Shown: positions 8,738-17,550, counted from the first letter of the stretch. The stretch: 64,000 bases of DNA from Rhodanobacter denitrificans (GCF_000230695.2 NC_020541.1:682001-746000); one strand, 5' to 3'. Translations and numbers: made by a program. Notes: generated from the letters alone by a model not told the origin.

Positions 8738-11668
8738 CTACAGCTTGTAGTTCACTCCGAGCATCACCGTGCGGCCCCAGGTGTCGTACTCCAGCGGGCG
8801 TGTTACCTGCACGCCATTGGGCAGGCCGGAGATCTGCACGCTCTTGTCCGCCGTGTTGCTGAGGTTGCTGACCTGAAGCAGCAGCGACAGGCCGTTCAGG
8901 CTGCCCTCGGAGAACGCATAGCCGAGCTGCAGGTCGGTCTGCCGGTTGGCCAGGATCTTGGTGTAGCCGAGCTGGTCGAACAGCGCCACCGCCTCGCCGG
9001 TGAAGGACGAGCGGTAGCGTTCGGCCACGCGCACCGACCAGCCGTACTTCTCATAGTACAGCGCCAGGTTGGCGACCTTGCGCGACAGGCCGGGCAAGGT
9101 CGAGGGACCGCCGGGGATCGACGAGATCGAATTCTTCGGAATGTTGCTGTTGGTCAGCGAGAAGTTGGCCTGCACGCCGAAGCCGTCCAGCGCCTGCGCC
9201 AGCAGGCCGCCTTCCAGCGCACCGGACAACTCCAGGCCCTGCATCTTGCCGCCGGTGCCGTTCAGCGGCATGGTGAACGAGCCCTTGTCGCTGGTCGCCG
9301 TCAGCGTGGGGTCGTTGTTGATGTAGTTCTTGAAATCGTGGTCCAGTACCGTCTGGTTGTAGATGTAGTTCAGCAGGTTCTTGTTGAACACCGCCGCGGC
9401 GAAGTAGCTGGACTTGCCAAAGTAGAACTCGTAGGAGAGGTCGGTGCCCACCGCCACGTACGGCTTCAGCTTCGGGTTGCCGCCGCTGCCGGACCACAGC
9501 ACCTGGCCGGCGGCCGGGCCGTTCTGCACCTTCGACAGGCCGGCCGAGGTGGCGACCTTCTCGTCGTCGATGCGCCCGCGCGCCATGGTCTTGGCGAAGC
9601 CGAAGCGCAGGTACTGGCGGTCGGTAAGGTGCGCCACCAGGTTCAGGCTGGGCAGCACGTTGTTGTACTTCGTGCCGTCGTTGATGCTGCCGACCAGCGT
9701 GTCGCCATTGGTCTGCAGCGCGGTGGAGGACTGGTCGGTGCGCACGAACTGCACGCCCACGTTGCCGGTCAGCGGCACGCTGCCCAGCGTGGTCTCGATG
9801 TTGAACTTGGCGTAGGCCACCGGGACCTTCTCTTCCACCGTGTAGTTGCGGCTCCAGTCGCCCTGGCCGTTGCGCTCGGTCAGGTAGAACTGGTTCGCCA
9901 GCGCGCCCAGCACGTCGTAGCTGAGTATGCCGGGAATGCCGCCGTAGCCGAGCGAGGTCGGCGCCCACAGGAAGGCCGGGTTCACCGGCGCGCTGAAGTG
10001 GTTGTCGTAGGTGTCCCTGGTGGAGCCGTTGCCGTTCAACCAGGCGAACTGCACGTCGGCCTGCTTGGTCTTGGTGCGGTCGGAGTAGTTCACGCCCAGG
10101 TTCATGCTGCTGAAGATCCAGCCCAGCGGGTGGCTCACTTCCAGCCGCACCGCCTTGATGGTGTCCTTCTGGGTATCGAACTCCTGGCGGCCGTTGTAGC
10201 CGTAGCCATCCGGGTCGGTGAACACCACCTTGGACGGGTCGGCCAGGTTCACCGCCGGCGAGAAGTACGGGTAGCCGTTGCCGGCCGGGGTGCGGAAGTC
10301 GACGCTGGTGAACGCGCCGCCGGCCAGGCCGGTGAACAGGTAGGCGTCGTGCAGCTTCTTCTTCGCGCTGGAGTACGACAGGTCGGCGGTGGCGGTCCAG
10401 CCGTTGTCGAAGTCGTACTGGTTGTTCCAGCCGGCGGAGAACAGCTTGTCGTGTTCCTTGGTGTACTGGTTCTGCAGGATCGGCGCGATGCCGCTGATGG
10501 TGCCGGAGGTGACGATCGGGTAGGGCTGCGCCGGCGTGACGCCGACGTTAGAGTAGCTGACGTTGTCCCACGGGTTGCTCGACCACTGCGCGCCGTTGGT
10601 GAACTTCTTCTCGCCGAAGATGGAGTGGTACAGGTCCAGGGTGGAGTGGTAGTGGTCGCCCGGCGCCCACTCCAGCACGGCCATCAGGCCGCTGCGTTTC
10701 TGGTTCAGCGACTGCGCGCGCAGCTGCATGCCTTCCTGCGAGATCACGCCGTCGGGCATGCCGGGCGTGTGCGGCGCGCCCCAGTTGTCCTCGGCGCTGC
10801 CTGGGCCGTTGTTCATGCTCCACCACCAGGCCTGGTACTGCTTTTCCTGGATCGGCGAGTCGAGGTGGGCGAAGCCCACCGCCAGGCCCAGGGTGTGGTC
10901 GAAGAACTGGTTGATGTAGGAGATGCTGGCGCGGTGGCCCATGTCGCCGACGCCGCTGCCCGGGTTGAGCTTGCCGTTGGTGGTGTGCTCGCCGCGCAGG
11001 TTGACCGCGAAGGCGGGACCGGGCAGGTCCAGCGGCTTGATCGTGTGCAGGTCGACGGTGCCGGACAGGCCCTGGCCGATCAGGCTGGCATCGGGCGTCT
11101 TGTAGATCGCCACGCCGCTGATCAGCTCGGACGGGTACTGGTCGTACTCGACGCCGCGGTTTTCGCCGATGGTCGCCTGCTCGCGCCCGTTCAGCGTGGT
11201 GCCGGCAAAACCGGGGTCCAGGCCGCGGATCGAGATCATGTTGGCGCGGCCGTTCAGGCGCTGCGTGGCCAGGCCCGGCACGCGCGACAGGCTTTCGGCG
11301 ATGCTGGCGTCCGGCAGCTTGCCGATGTCCTCGGCGGAGATCGCCTCGATGATGTTGTCCGAGTTCCGCTTGGCCTTCAGCGAGTTCTCGATGCTGGCGC
11401 GGATGCCGGTAACGATGACCGCGTCGAGGTTGCTGACCGTGTTCTCGGATTTCTTGTTCTTCTTGTCGGCGACCTTGGCGTTGGGACTGGCCGGTGCGGC
11501 CTGGCTGTCGGTCGGCTGCGGCGCCGGCTGCGGCGGCACCTGCTGGGCCGAGGCCGGAGCGCTCAGTGCCAGGCCGAGCAGCACGGCGGCGCAGGAGGCG
11601 GCCAACGGCCGCTGACGGAAACGGACGAACGGCGCACGCGGCGCCTGCGACATGCGGCAAGAATTCAT
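8738..11668 (-). CDS. TonB-dependent outer-membrane receptor (Xanthomonas/Caulobacter type)
   Basis: A 976-residue receptor. A signal peptide (about 15-42, ending ASAQQ) is followed by a Pro/Gln-rich linker, the TonB-box region LDAVIVTGIRASI and a plug domain (NIIEAISAEDIGKLPD, SLSRVPGL, ISIRGL). A long beta-barrel ends in the expected aromatic/hydrophobic strand MLGVNYKL. The plug sequence is typical of receptors from carbohydrate-scavenging Xanthomonadales and Caulobacter, but no neighbouring enzymes reveal the ligand. The start at 11668 has GAGGGA upstream; an ATG at 11653 is an alternative. It stands alone on the minus strand with its own terminator. Confidence 0.93.
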   Translation of the reverse strand: MNSCRMSQAPRAPFVRFRQRPLAASCAAVLLGLALSAPASAQQVPPQPAPQPTDSQAAPASPNAKVADKKNKKSENTVSNLDAVIVTGIRASIENSLKAKRNSDNIIEAISAEDIGKLPDASIAESLSRVPGLATQRLNGRANMISIRGLDPGFAGTTLNGREQATIGENRGVEYDQYPSELISGVAIYKTPDASLIGQGLSGTVDLHTIKPLDLPGPAFAVNLRGEHTTNGKLNPGSGVGDMGHRASISYINQFFDHTLGLAVGFAHLDSPIQEKQYQAWWWSMNNGPGSAEDNWGAPHTPGMPDGVISQEGMQLRAQSLNQKRSGLMAVLEWAPGDHYHSTLDLYHSIFGEKKFTNGAQWSSNPWDNVSYSNVGVTPAQPYPIVTSGTISGIAPILQNQYTKEHDKLFSAGWNNQYDFDNGWTATADLSYSSAKKKLHDAYLFTGLAGGAFTSVDFRTPAGNGYPYFSPAVNLADPSKVVFTDPDGYGYNGRQEFDTQKDTIKAVRLEVSHPLGWIFSSMNLGVNYSDRTKTKQADVQFAWLNGNGSTRDTYDNHFSAPVNPAFLWAPTSLGYGGIPGILSYDVLGALANQFYLTERNGQGDWSRNYTVEEKVPVAYAKFNIETTLGSVPLTGNVGVQFVRTDQSSTALQTNGDTLVGSINDGTKYNNVLPSLNLVAHLTDRQYLRFGFAKTMARGRIDDEKVATSAGLSKVQNGPAAGQVLWSGSGGNPKLKPYVAVGTDLSYEFYFGKSSYFAAAVFNKNLLNYIYNQTVLDHDFKNYINNDPTLTATSDKGSFTMPLNGTGGKMQGLELSGALEGGLLAQALDGFGVQANFSLTNSNIPKNSISSIPGGPSTLPGLSRKVANLALYYEKYGWSVRVAERYRSSFTGEAVALFDQLGYTKILANRQTDLQLGYAFSEGSLNGLSLLLQVSNLSNTADKSVQISGLPNGVQVTRPLEYDTWGRTVMLGVNYKL

Positions 11669-11868
11669 GGAGTCCCTCGATCGAGATGGCGAGTGCCCCA
11701 CCCGGCACTCGGGTGCCCGCGGAGGCGGATCTACGGGCAGGCTTATGCTACCGCTCGATCGTGCCCGGGTGTGCGTGCCTGTTTTTCCTGCATACATGTT
11801 CGAGGGAGTAGGCGGCGGGCGCTGCGATGCAGCATTCCGCGGTGCGGAACGTGCCAAGGCGTGAAGCG

Positions 11869-13998
11869 CTATTTCGCCTCCTTCTCCATCAGTTTCTCCA
11901 CCATGCCGGCCGGTACCTCCTGGTAGTGGTCGAACTCCATGCTGAAGGTGCCGCGGCCGCGGGTGGCCGAACGCAGGAAGTTGATGTAGCCGAACATCTC
12001 GGCCAGCGGCACGAAACCCTGCACGAAGGCGGAGCTGCCCTTGTGGCCCTGGTCGCTGACGCTGCCGCGGCGGCGGTTGATGTCGCCGATGACGTCGCCG
12101 AGGTAGTCCGCCTCCATCACCACTTCCAGGTGCATGATCGGTTCCAGCAGCTTCGGCTTGCTGAGCTTCTGCGCCTCGCGGAAGCACTGCCTCGCGGCGA
12201 TCTCGAACGCCAGCGCGGAGGAGTCGACGTCGTGGTACTTGCCGTCGATCAGGCGCGCCTTGAAGTCGACCACCTCGTAGCCGGCGACCTGGCCCTCCTG
12301 CGCTTCGGCCTTGACCGAGTGCTCGACCGCCGGGATGTACTCGCGCGGTACGCGGCCGCCGACCACCTCGTCGGAGAACACCACGCCCGAGCCCGGCTCG
12401 CCCGGCTCGAAGATCATCGTCACTTCGGCGAACTGGCCGGAGCCGCCGGTCTGCTTCTTGTGCGTGTAGGTGTGTTCGACGGTCTTGCCGAACGCCTCGC
12501 GGAAGCTGACCCGGGGCTTGCCCATGTTCGCTTCCACGCCCAGCTCGGTGCGCATGCGATCGATGGTCACCTCCAGGTGCAGTTCGCCCATGCCCTTGAG
12601 CACGGTCTCGCCGGTTTCCTGGTCCACTTCGAGCTTCAGCGACGGGTCGGCCTTGACCATCTTGTAGAGCGCGCTGGACAGCTTGTCGACGTCGTTGCGG
12701 TTCTTCGGTTCCACCGACACGCTGATCACCGGCTCGGGGAAGCGCATGCGCTCCAGCAGCGCCGGGTGCGCCGGGTCGGCCAGCGAGTCGCCGGTCTCGG
12801 TGTCCTTCATCGAGACGAAGGCGCAGATGTCGCCGGCGCGCACCTCGTCGATCTCCCGGGTGTCGTCGGCCTGCACCTCGACGATGCGGCCCATGCGCTC
12901 CTTCCTGCCGCGGGTGACGTTGAGCAGGGTGTCGCCCTTCCTGATCACGCCGGAATAGATGCGGCAGAAGGTGAGCGTGCCGAACTGGTCGTTGATCACC
13001 TTGAACGCCAGCGCGCGCGCCGGCGCGTCGTCGGTGACGGCCTGCTCGCCGACGACGTGGCCGTCCTCGTCGACCATCGCGATGCCGCCGTTCTCGCCCG
13101 GGTAGGGCAGGTAGTCGACCACCGCGTCCAGCAGCTGCTGCACGCCCTTGTTCTTGTACGACGAGCCGCACAGCACCGGCACCAGCGCGCCGGTGACGGT
13201 GCCCTGGCGGATGCAGCGCTTGAGCACCGCCGGGTCGAACTCGCCGGTGTTCAGCAGCCGCTCGAAGGCGTCGTCGTCCAGCGCCAGCGCGGTTTCCAGC
13301 AGGTCCTGGCGCAGCTTCGGCAGGTCGGCGATCCATGCGGTGTCGGCGCTGGCGCCGAACGTCAGCCGGGCCTTGAGCTGCTCCAGCGGCACGCTTTCCC
13401 ACACGCTGTCCTTGTCGTCGGAGGCCCACAGATAGCCCACGCCGGCGACCAGGTCGGCCATGCCGACGAATTCGTCGCTGCTGCCCAGGGGGATTTGGCA
13501 CAGCAGCGCGTTGGCGCCCAGGCGCTCGCGGATGCCCTTCACGCAATGCGCGAAATTCGCGCCGATGCGGTCCATCTTGTTGACGTAGCAGATGCGCGGC
13601 ACCTTGTACTGGTCGGCCAGGCGCCAGTTGGTCTCGGTCTGCGGCTCCACTCCGGCGACGCCGTCGAACACCACCACCGCGCCGTCGAGCACGCGCAGCG
13701 AGCGGTTCACCTCGATGGTGAAGTCGACGTGTCCGGGCGTGTCGATCACGTTGATCTGGTGGCCCTTCCACTCGGCGGTCACCGCCGCCGACTGGATCGT
13801 GATGCCGCGCTTGCGCTCCTGCTCCATGTAGTCGGTGGTGGTGGAACCCTTGCCGTCCTTGGTGTCGTGCACGTCGACGATCTGGTGCTTGCGCCCGGTG
13901 TAGTAGAGGATGCGCTCGGTGGTCGTGGTCTTGCCCGCGTCGATGTGGGCGATGATGCCGATGTTGCGGTACAGGCTCAGGGGTTTCTTGCGGGCCAC
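11869..13998 (-). CDS. Elongation factor G paralogue (second-type EF-G)
   Basis: A 709-residue translocase-type GTPase. G1 is AHIDAGKTTTTE, then ERKRGITIQSAA, DTPGHVDF and NKMD; domains II-V follow (GELHLEV, GRGTFSMEFDHYQEVP). It differs from canonical EF-G in the switch I region (DVHDTKDGKGSTTTDYMEQ) and in the absence of ribosomal-protein genes or tuf around it, so it is probably a paralogue rather than the str-operon fusA. The GTG at 13998 (VARKKPLSLYRN) was chosen because it aligns with the family N-terminus and has GGAG 8 nt upstream; a longer GTG start at 14049 adds 17 residues. It may act in translocation under special conditions or in ribosome recycling. Confidence 0.9.
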   Translation of the reverse strand: MARKKPLSLYRNIGIIAHIDAGKTTTTERILYYTGRKHQIVDVHDTKDGKGSTTTDYMEQERKRGITIQSAAVTAEWKGHQINVIDTPGHVDFTIEVNRSLRVLDGAVVVFDGVAGVEPQTETNWRLADQYKVPRICYVNKMDRIGANFAHCVKGIRERLGANALLCQIPLGSSDEFVGMADLVAGVGYLWASDDKDSVWESVPLEQLKARLTFGASADTAWIADLPKLRQDLLETALALDDDAFERLLNTGEFDPAVLKRCIRQGTVTGALVPVLCGSSYKNKGVQQLLDAVVDYLPYPGENGGIAMVDEDGHVVGEQAVTDDAPARALAFKVINDQFGTLTFCRIYSGVIRKGDTLLNVTRGRKERMGRIVEVQADDTREIDEVRAGDICAFVSMKDTETGDSLADPAHPALLERMRFPEPVISVSVEPKNRNDVDKLSSALYKMVKADPSLKLEVDQETGETVLKGMGELHLEVTIDRMRTELGVEANMGKPRVSFREAFGKTVEHTYTHKKQTGGSGQFAEVTMIFEPGEPGSGVVFSDEVVGGRVPREYIPAVEHSVKAEAQEGQVAGYEVVDFKARLIDGKYHDVDSSALAFEIAARQCFREAQKLSKPKLLEPIMHLEVVMEADYLGDVIGDINRRRGSVSDQGHKGSSAFVQGFVPLAEMFGYINFLRSATRGRGTFSMEFDHYQEVPAGMVEKLMEKEAK

Positions 13999-14125
13999 GG
14001 GCTGGACTCCGGAGAGGGGCTGCGCGAAGGCAGCGAGGGGATCGTTCACATGTTGCCCGGCGCGGGCTTTTTCAATGAGGAAACGGAGGGTTCCGGCCGC
14101 CGGTTTCCGGTAGGGAGCGGGCGCG

Positions 14126-14788
14126 TTACGCCGTCAGCAGATCCTCGTGGAACGCGCCGAACGGTTCCGTCGGGTGTGCGATCTGGATTTCCAGTATCCA
14201 CAAACCGCCCGATGGCGATGCTTCCAGGTCGCCGAGATCGCCGCCCTGGTGGATCGCGTGCGGGAAGTCACCGACGCGGTGGCCCTTGATCGCGTGGTTG
14301 AGCCGCCAGCCCATCGCCTCGGCGCGTTCGCCGGCAAACGCATACAGCGCGTGGCCGCTCAGCTCTTGCGAGCGCCATGCCGTGGCCACTTCGCCGAACA
14401 GCGCACGCGCCGCCTCCGCGCAGGCCTGCCGCCCGGGAGCGTGGCCGACTATGAAGGTGTCGCCCACGTCGCCCTCGTGGCCGTCGAAGACCAGGCCGAG
14501 GTCGATGAAGTAGCTGTCGTTCTCGCCCAGCCGCACACCGGGGTCGGACGCCTGCCGGTAGGTTTTCACGGTGTTGGCGCCGATGCGGATGATCACCGGA
14601 TGCCACAGCCGCTCGCAGCCCAGCGCGCCGAGCACCTCGCGCGCGGCAGCTTTCGCCTCGATCTCGCTGATGCCCGGATGCATGCGCGCGCGGATGCCGT
14701 GCAGCGCGGCCCAGCTCTTCTCGCGGGCGCGCTGCATCAGGGCGGGGTCGAAGCGTGCGCCGACGATTTCGCGCGGAAGGGAAGTCAT
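14126..14788 (-). CDS. M24-family metallopeptidase (creatinase/aminopeptidase P fold)
   Basis: A 220-residue protein with only the pita-bread catalytic domain. Candidate metal ligands are the aspartates in YFIDLGLVFDGHEGDVGDTF-type sequence (about 107-125), a His in FPHAIHQGG, and the glutamates in WILEIQIAH and FHEDLL at the C-terminus. Members hydrolyse N-terminal peptide bonds or act on small amides. The gene follows the DUF1304 gene by 14 nt on the same strand, so the two are likely co-transcribed. The substrate is not evident. Confidence 0.8.
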   Translation of the reverse strand: MTSLPREIVGARFDPALMQRAREKSWAALHGIRARMHPGISEIEAKAAAREVLGALGCERLWHPVIIRIGANTVKTYRQASDPGVRLGENDSYFIDLGLVFDGHEGDVGDTFIVGHAPGRQACAEAARALFGEVATAWRSQELSGHALYAFAGERAEAMGWRLNHAIKGHRVGDFPHAIHQGGDLGDLEASPSGGLWILEIQIAHPTEPFGAFHEDLLTA

Positions 14789-14802
14789 CGGCCGGCGAGC
14801 CG

Positions 14803-15165
14803 TCAGGCGAGGTGGATCAGCACCAGGGCGATCGCCGCGGGCAGGGCCTGGAACAGCAGGATCTTCCGTGCCGCGGTCAGTCCGCCGTAGATGCCGGCGA
14901 GCAGCACGCAGCCGAGGAAGAACAGCTTGACGCTGAAGCCGGCGCCGCCGTTGCCGAGCAGCAGTCCCCACACCAGGCCGGCGGCGAGGAAGCCGTTGTA
15001 CAGGCCCTGGTTCGCGGCCAGCGCCTTCGACTGTTCGGCGAACTCCGCCGTGGTGCCGAACGCGCGGCGGCCGGAGGGCCGCGTCCACAGGAACATCTCC
15101 AGGATCAGGAACCAGACGTGCAGCAGCGCGATCAGGCCGATCACGAGGTTGGCGGCGACGGACAT
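14803..15165 (-). CDS. DUF1304 small membrane protein
   Basis: A 120-residue protein with four hydrophobic helices. It matches the DUF1304 family by its HVWFLILEMFLW segment and the central motif NQGLYNGFLAAGL (about 53-65). GGAG lies upstream of the ATG. Probable operon with the downstream M24 peptidase gene. Function of the family is unknown. Confidence 0.85.
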   Translation of the reverse strand: MSVAANLVIGLIALLHVWFLILEMFLWTRPSGRRAFGTTAEFAEQSKALAANQGLYNGFLAAGLVWGLLLGNGGAGFSVKLFFLGCVLLAGIYGGLTAARKILLFQALPAAIALVLIHLA

Positions 15166-15256
15166 GCGGTCTCCAGTGTGGTCGAGGCACGCGCCAGCGT
15201 AGCGCAGCTCGGAGCCGGTTCCCTATCTCCACGGGTCACGCGGAGACAGGGAGGGC

Positions 15257-15979
15257 TCAAGCAGCCTTGAACGTCACCACCAGCACGTCGCGGTGGGCCG
15301 GCCGGGTGGGGTCGAGCGGCGTGACCGGGGTGACCCCGTGGAATACGCGGCGGTCGTCCACCAGCGCCGCGTCGAAGGCGTGGGCGAGGGTGAAGCTGCC
15401 CAGCTCGCGGCCGTCCGACGCGTGGATGGTGGTGGTGCCGCGCTCGATGTTCTCGCGCTCGATCAGCAGCACCAGCACGTAGTCGACGCCGTCGCGGTGC
15501 ACGCCTTCGGGGGTGGGCTCGCCGGCCTCGCCGGCACGCGCCTCGATGCGGAACTGGTGCACCTCGACGTGCCAGCGGAGCACGGCCGGCGCCAGCGCGC
15601 CGAAGCAGTCGCGGCAGAAGCCGAGGATGCGGCGCAGGCTGGCGCCGTCGGCGAACGCCGGCAGCACCGGTTCGAACCAGCGCTGGATGTCGCCCTGCAG
15701 CGGGTTGTACTTGAGGCTCTGGTAGTGCGGCTGATGCGCTTCGCGCCGGATGCCGCCGTCGGCATCGGCGGAGAACGTGGCATGCCGGCGCCGCCGGTGG
15801 CGGCCGCTGGCGGCGAGATAGGTGTCCGGCGCCAGCTCGTTCCAGCTGGCGGCGAACGCAGGCCAGTCGGTCAGGGCCTGCGCTTGCAGCAGGTCGCGCA
15901 TGATGTCGGCGGTGACGAAGGCAAAGCCGTCGCGCTGCAGCCGGGTGTGCAGCGCGGACGTGTCGGGGTGGGGAGTCAT
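15257..15979 (-). CDS. 2OG-Fe(II) dioxygenase family protein (BsmA/isoleucine dioxygenase type)
   Basis: A 240-residue protein. The iron-binding triad is visible as HRDGVD (H-x-D, about 162-167) and the late FHGVTPV His (about 214), with an Arg in TRPAHRDVLVV positioned for 2-oxoglutarate. The layout matches the family that includes L-isoleucine dioxygenase and BsmA, which hydroxylate free amino acids or related small molecules using O2 and 2-oxoglutarate. No pathway neighbours identify the substrate. Confidence 0.82.
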   Translation of the reverse strand: MTPHPDTSALHTRLQRDGFAFVTADIMRDLLQAQALTDWPAFAASWNELAPDTYLAASGRHRRRRHATFSADADGGIRREAHQPHYQSLKYNPLQGDIQRWFEPVLPAFADGASLRRILGFCRDCFGALAPAVLRWHVEVHQFRIEARAGEAGEPTPEGVHRDGVDYVLVLLIERENIERGTTTIHASDGRELGSFTLAHAFDAALVDDRRVFHGVTPVTPLDPTRPAHRDVLVVTFKAA

Positions 15980-16074
15980 CTGATCACGTTAGCAGGACGC
16001 GCATGAAGCGGCGATGGCTGCGTGCTTGCAGGATTCGCTTGTGTGGGAGGCGTTCGGGTGCAACAACAGCACGC

Positions 16075-16157
16075 GTAGGTTGGGGTGAGCGCAGCGAACC
16101 CCAACGACCCACCCGTGAAGGTACGCGTTGGGGTTCGCTGCGCTCACCCCAACCTAC
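16075..16157. repeat. 32-bp inverted repeat, copy 1 (overlaps the 3' end of cysK)
   Basis: Bases 16075-16106 and 16126-16157 are perfect reverse complements (starting GTAGGTTGGGGTGAGCGC), with a 19-nt spacer. Each arm also contains a smaller hairpin (GTTGGGG...CCCCAAC). The right arm supplies the TAG stop of cysK. A second copy lies at 20894-20977 beyond hom. It probably acts as a 3'-end stabiliser or factor-dependent terminator. Confidence 0.9.
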
Positions 16158-17173
16158 GGCGCTGGAAACGCCCGCGCCAGCCAGTCCGGCACGGGGATGC
16201 CTTTCCCGCGCAGGAAGGCCGGGTTGAACAGCTTCGCCTGGTAGCGCGTGCCGGCGTCGGCGAGCACGGTGACGATGGTGTGGCCGGGGCCGAGTTCGCG
16301 CGCCAGGCGGATCGCGCCGGCCAGGTTGACGCCGCTGGAGCCGCCGGTGCACCAGCCTTCCTCGGCCAGCAGGCGGTGCAGCAGCGGCACCGATTCGTCG
16401 TCCGGGATCGACCAGGCCAGGTCGATCGGCGCGCTGTCGAAGTTCGCGGTGACCCGGCTGGAGCCGATGCCCTCGCTGATCGAGTTGCCGCTGGCGATGA
16501 GCTCGCCGGTGTTGACGTAGCTGGCCAGTGCCGAGCCGGCCGGGTCGGCCAGCGCGATGCGCACGCGTGGGTTACGCGCCTTCAGCGCGCGGCCCACGCC
16601 GGCCAGGGTGCCGCCGGTGCCGGCGGCGCAGACGAAGCCGTCGACGCGGCCGCCAGCGCCCTGCCAGATCTCCACCCCGGTGGTGGCCTCGTGCCAGTCG
16701 CGGTTGGCGGTGTTGTCGAACTGGTTGGCGAACCACGCGCTGCCCGGGTCGGCCGCATTCGCCGCCTCGGCATGGGCGCGGGCCTGGTGCGCGTAGTGGT
16801 TCGGGTCCTTGTACGGCACCGCGGGCACCAGCCGCACCTCGGCGCCGGCGATGCGCAGCGCGTCGATCTTCTCGCGGCTTTGCGTCTCCGGCATGAAGAT
16901 CACCGTGCGATAGCCGCGGCTGGCGCCGAGCAGGGCCAGCCCGATCCCGGTATTGCCGGCGGTGCCCTCGACGATGCTGCCGCCGGGGCGGATCCGGCCG
17001 CGCCGCTCGGCATCCAGCAGCAGGCCCAGCGCGGTGCGGTCCTTGATCGAGCCGCCGGGGTTGAGGAACTCGGCCTTGCCCAGGATCTCGCAGCCGGTCA
17101 GGGCGGAAGCGTGGCGCAGGCGCAGCAGCGGGGTGTGGCCGATGGCGGCGGAGAGGTCGGGCTGGATGCTCAT
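16154..17173 (-). CDS. cysK: Cysteine synthase (O-acetylserine sulfhydrylase), PLP-dependent
   Basis: A 339-residue fold-type II PLP enzyme that makes cysteine from an activated serine and sulfide. The PLP lysine lies in NPGGSIKDR (K about 44); the phosphate-binding loop is EGTAGNTGIG (about 69-78), and GTGGT and SSGVN follow. Length is slightly above that of CysK. It is transcribed divergently from the metX-metB-hom operon across a shared regulatory region. Its last codons and TAG stop overlap a 32-bp inverted repeat. A cystathionine beta-synthase-like specificity cannot be excluded from sequence alone. Confidence 0.88.
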   Translation of the reverse strand: MSIQPDLSAAIGHTPLLRLRHASALTGCEILGKAEFLNPGGSIKDRTALGLLLDAERRGRIRPGGSIVEGTAGNTGIGLALLGASRGYRTVIFMPETQSREKIDALRIAGAEVRLVPAVPYKDPNHYAHQARAHAEAANAADPGSAWFANQFDNTANRDWHEATTGVEIWQGAGGRVDGFVCAAGTGGTLAGVGRALKARNPRVRIALADPAGSALASYVNTGELIASGNSISEGIGSSRVTANFDSAPIDLAWSIPDDESVPLLHRLLAEEGWCTGGSSGVNLAGAIRLARELGPGHTIVTVLADAGTRYQAKLFNPAFLRGKGIPVPDWLARAFPAP

Positions 17174-17294
17174 GGATGAAGGTTTGGCGGAGGAGTGCCG
17201 ATTCTGCTCCCTTCCTGCCGCATCCCAAAGGGATTTCCTTGGGTCTCAGGGTCGCCGCGGCGGATGACACGATCGAATAAACATATATACGCCT

Positions 17295-17340
17295 AGACGT
17301 TTAGACGTCTATTGACACGGCCACGTGAAGCCATCACTAT
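17295..17340 (+). promoter_or_regulatory. Tandem met-box-like operator and promoter of the met operon
   Basis: AGACGTTT (17295-17302) and AGACGTCT (17303-17310) are adjacent 8-bp units matching the MetJ met-box consensus AGACGTCT in 15 of 16 bases; ATACGCCT at 17287-17294 is a weaker third unit (6/8). They directly abut a perfect -35 box TTGACA (17312-17317), 17 nt from a weak -10 CACTAT (17335-17340). The promoter would start transcription just before the SAM riboswitch. MetJ is not generally expected in Xanthomonadales, so the binding protein is uncertain. Confidence 0.6.
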
Positions 17341-17346
17341 CCGTCC

Positions 17347-17462
17347 CACTCATCGAGACCGGCTGAGGGACAGGCCCTTTGAAGCCGGGGCAACCTGCGG
17401 AGCGTTTCCGCCACGGTGCCAACTCCTGCGGAGGTGCTTCGGCATCCACCGGAAGATGGGCG
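17347..17462 (+). promoter_or_regulatory. SAM-I (S-box) riboswitch
   Basis: The conserved S-box blocks are present in order: CATCGAGA, GGCTGAGGGACAGGCCC, TTTGAAGCC, GGGCAACC, then CGGTGCCAACTCC and the closing GGAAGATGGG. This is the S-adenosylmethionine aptamer that lowers expression of methionine genes when SAM is high. It lies in the 5' leader of metX-metB-hom, as expected for a methionine operon. Confidence 0.93.
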
Positions 17463-17507
17463 TCATCCGGCTCGCGGCGGTCTGCCGCCGAATCCGCGGT
17501 TGGCGAC

Positions 17508-17544
17508 CTCTCCGGTACTTCGCAGGGCGATGCCGACCGGAGAG
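17508..17544 (+). promoter_or_regulatory. RBS-sequestering hairpin (expression platform of the SAM riboswitch)
   Basis: CTCTCCGGT (17508-17516) pairs perfectly with ACCGGAGAG (17536-17544), which contains the Shine-Dalgarno sequence of metX (GGAGAGAG, ATG at 17551). This would hide the ribosome binding site, pointing to translational rather than termination control. The switch between states is inferred. Confidence 0.65.
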
Positions 17545-17550
17545 AGTTCC

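Noticed and set aside
6290..11926. Very long plus-strand frames opposite the M20 peptidase and the TonB receptor
   Set aside because: They are shadows of high-GC genes: His/Gln/Val/Ala-rich, no domains, no ribosome binding sites, while the minus-strand frames carry complete family motifs.
8738..13771. A 1677-residue minus-strand open frame that seems to fuse EF-G and receptor sequence
   Set aside because: Its first part is an out-of-frame reading of the EF-G gene (Arg/Gly/Ala-rich, no motifs). The receptor has its own start, ribosome binding site and signal peptide at 11668.
14126..15232. A single 368-residue protein covering the M24 peptidase and the DUF1304 region
   Set aside because: The upstream part is an out-of-frame translation of the DUF1304 gene; the peptidase family N-terminus fits the ATG at 14788.
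17416..17550. N-terminal extension of MetX
   Set aside because: It would be translated from the SAM aptamer and the RBS-masking hairpin; the ATG at 17551 has a good ribosome binding site and fits the family.
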